DNA from: Phaseolus vulgaris
Taxonomy: Eukaryota; Streptophyta; Magnoliopsida; Fabales; Fabaceae
Reading direction: 5' to 3'
NCBI RefSeq assembly: GCF_000499845.2
Contig: NC_023754.2
Coordinates: forward strand, 16,434,359-16,498,358
Length of the DNA: 64,000 nt
Of this stretch, positions 62,230-64,000 are shown piece after piece (within the stretch, counting starts at the first letter, position 1; every line of letters starts with the position of its first letter). The translations under genes were made by a program, and so were the position numbers. The notes below the pieces were generated by a model. That model had not been told where the DNA came from. It searched no databases and saw only the letters and a program-made list of their open reading frames with translations.

Positions 62230-63290
62230 TCAGGGAATATTAGGAATCATATGTAGGTTTTGTAAGAAAAGCATTAGAAATTCACCACAGACTGAGTGAA
62301 TTTTGTTAGATGTTACACTCAGTCCCCTAAATGGTGTCCCTGACACTAAAAGGCTTTTGATACCATATATCACTAATATAGCAGGTATTCTTGGTGTGGC
62401 TATTGGAATGTTTCTTTTATGAAAATTCCAGACAAATTCATGTGAATGATAGGTGTACAAGGAAATTTAGTTTGAGAAAAGCTCAACTGATGTAAAAATG
62501 TCCTTTTTGTTCTTTATCTGATAGGGTGTTGTTTTTACCTTGAATATTTTCCAAACTTGCCAAATTTATCTTATTTGGAGTTTGAAATGCCAGTGGAAAT
62601 TGCTGCTTGTTGATGCTGAAATTTGTCAATATTTTTAATCTCAGGCAAAAATGTTAACCATTGTCCTAAAAGTTGACACTGGTTATTAAAGAATTAAAAG
62701 TACTTTTTTTTCTTGAGACTTGTGAAATCATTTAGTATTTTCTCATAATTTTCAATATAACAAATTACTTTTAAATTTTTAACCAGTGTCTTAATGGTGA
62801 ATAATCTTGTTTAAGTTCTTCCTTAAATCTTCATTATGTGGAACTTGTTCCTCCTTTTTTGGGTACTCTCTTATCTAGATATTGTCTAAAACTGAATAAA
62901 TAATAATAAAATGATGATGATCGTGATGTAATTAAAAAGAAGTGTATGATGCTTTAAACGTCAAGGATTGGACATTTGAGAAAATTTACCCGATTACAAG
63001 AGAAATCAAGAAAGAAAATCAAGCAAAAACATGTAATTTTAGAAGATGAACATCATTCTAATAATAAGTATTAAATATGTTTTCGATCCTTGAATATATA
63101 TATATTTGGAAGCAATTCTTAATGGAAGCTTCAAATTTTCTCTAAATATTCAGTTAATTAAGAAGTTATATTTTTATTTGTGGTGAAGGATGATCAAGTG
63201 AGATAACTCTTTAAAAATAGAGGGAAAAAGGAAATATAGAATAAAATGTTTGGTTAGATAAGAACCGAAAGTCCTATCTAAAAGGCAATT
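62230..63290. other. SRT1 3' region and intergenic DNA
   Basis: The 3' UTR probably ends within a few hundred bases of 62229. AATAAA-like signals occur around 62896. No further gene seen. Confidence 0.5.
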
Positions 63291-63723
63291 GCTTCCTGTC
63301 CTATATCACTGCACCCAATCTCAGCAATCTCAGCGGAAAAGACGAAACTGTCCTTAAAAGAAATTTCCGAAATATGTGTTTTGGATTTTTTTTCCGGAAC
63401 GAAATTTTATATTACGGATTTTTTTATCCAGAATGAGTTTTTTTTTTTTTTTTCTGGATTTTCATTTCCGAAACACAATAATTTTTTTTCTGGATTTTTT
63501 TTTCTGGAATGTATTATTTTTCAATTCTGGATTATTTTATCCAAAATAGAATTTTAATTTTTATTCCGGATTTTTATTTCCAGAACTCAATAATCACTTC
63601 TAGATTTATTTTTCCGAAATATATTATTTTTAATTCTAGATTTTTATTTCCGGAATTAAGGACATTTTTGGAAATTCAAAAAATATGTTGGGTGCAGGTT
63701 AAAAATAATTGGGTGTAGGAAGC
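63291..63723. mobile_element. MITE-like element with inverted ends and internal minisatellite
   Basis: The left end GCTTCCTGTCC..TGCACCCAA and the right end, in reverse complement GCTTCCTACACCCAA..CTGCACCCAA, mirror each other. Both continue to a TGTCCTTAA word and TTTCCGRAA. ATT flanks both sides, a possible 3-bp duplication. The interior is a degenerate tandem of TTCCGGAAT/CTGGATTTTTTT units about 40-50 bp apart. Confidence 0.6.
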
Positions 63724-64000
63724 ATTTACCTATTTAAAAATAGATTAGAAGTCTAACTGTTCAAAACTAGTTTAAAGTATAATGTTACAAATATACATTT
63801 TAAACCTTATTAATAAACAACGCATAATAATTAGTTATCATAACTTTAAGCCAATAAATATAAAAATAAAACATCTTTTTGTAAAAGTTATTAATATTCA
63901 AAATATACACAAAAATCTAAAAAGAACAAGTCATAATAGTTAAGTTTGTAATGCATCCATAAATCTAATATAAAAACATCCATGCACATATATGGGTTTG
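63724..64000. other. AT-rich DNA, no gene seen
   Basis: No open frame, RNA gene or repeat boundary was recognised up to the window end. Confidence 0.5.

Noticed and set aside
1..64000. CRISPR arrays, tRNA, rRNA or bacterial-type operons
   Set aside because: None seen. The sequence is plant nuclear DNA, and the tandem repeats found lack regular repeat-spacer structure.

Overview
This window is nuclear DNA of a flowering plant, most likely a legume (Phaseoleae-like). That rests on very AT-rich intergenic DNA, small exons with GT-AG introns, plant-only protein families (fasciclin-like arabinogalactan protein, plant Nudix clade, SIRT6-type SRT1), and legume-style transposon ends such as CACTACAAGAAAA. 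The genus is an inference from general family resemblance, not from a search.

Layout. 1-5.6 kb: non-coding repeat DNA with long (TAA)n-like stretches and a small CACTA-type MITE. 5.6-13.4 kb: a tandem array of about 371-bp units abutting a decayed, minus-strand LINE, which is split by a 790-bp hAT-type element. 16.65-17.9 kb: an intact fasciclin-like arabinogalactan protein gene (+). 20.98-21.45 kb: a small proline-rich, probably GPI-anchored wall protein (-). 22.4-25.95 kb: an eight-coding-exon Nudix hydrolase gene with a leader intron (-). 27.4-29.7 kb: an LTR-like remnant and a decayed CACTA (TNP2) transposase (+). 30.2-33.7 kb: the 5' end of a proline-rich gene (perhaps a VARICOSE-like decapping factor) cut off by a 3'-truncated Ty1/copia element, with a related solo LTR in the opposite orientation. 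34.1-37.6 kb: a second copy of the 0.8-3.7 kb repeat, carrying a Helitron whose empty site is preserved in the first copy. 38.2-39.2 kb: another En/Spm-type remnant with palindromic subterminal repeats. 41.0-46.1 kb: a CACTA-type MITE interrupted by a second LINE (-) that carries an RNase H domain. 50.5-62.2 kb: a 14-coding-exon SRT1/SIRT6-like sirtuin gene (+), with an antisense copia fragment in intron 5 and a GC-AG intron 11. 63.3-63.7 kb: a MITE-like element with a degenerate internal minisatellite.

The four intact genes are independent transcription units with no operon-like relation. One loose link is that the sirtuin uses NAD+ and releases an ADP-ribose product, while plant Nudix enzymes of this clade hydrolyse ADP-ribose or NADH; their proximity is probably chance. 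I found no convincing new biological system. The most informative content is the nested-transposon record, where several insertion sites can be read to the base.
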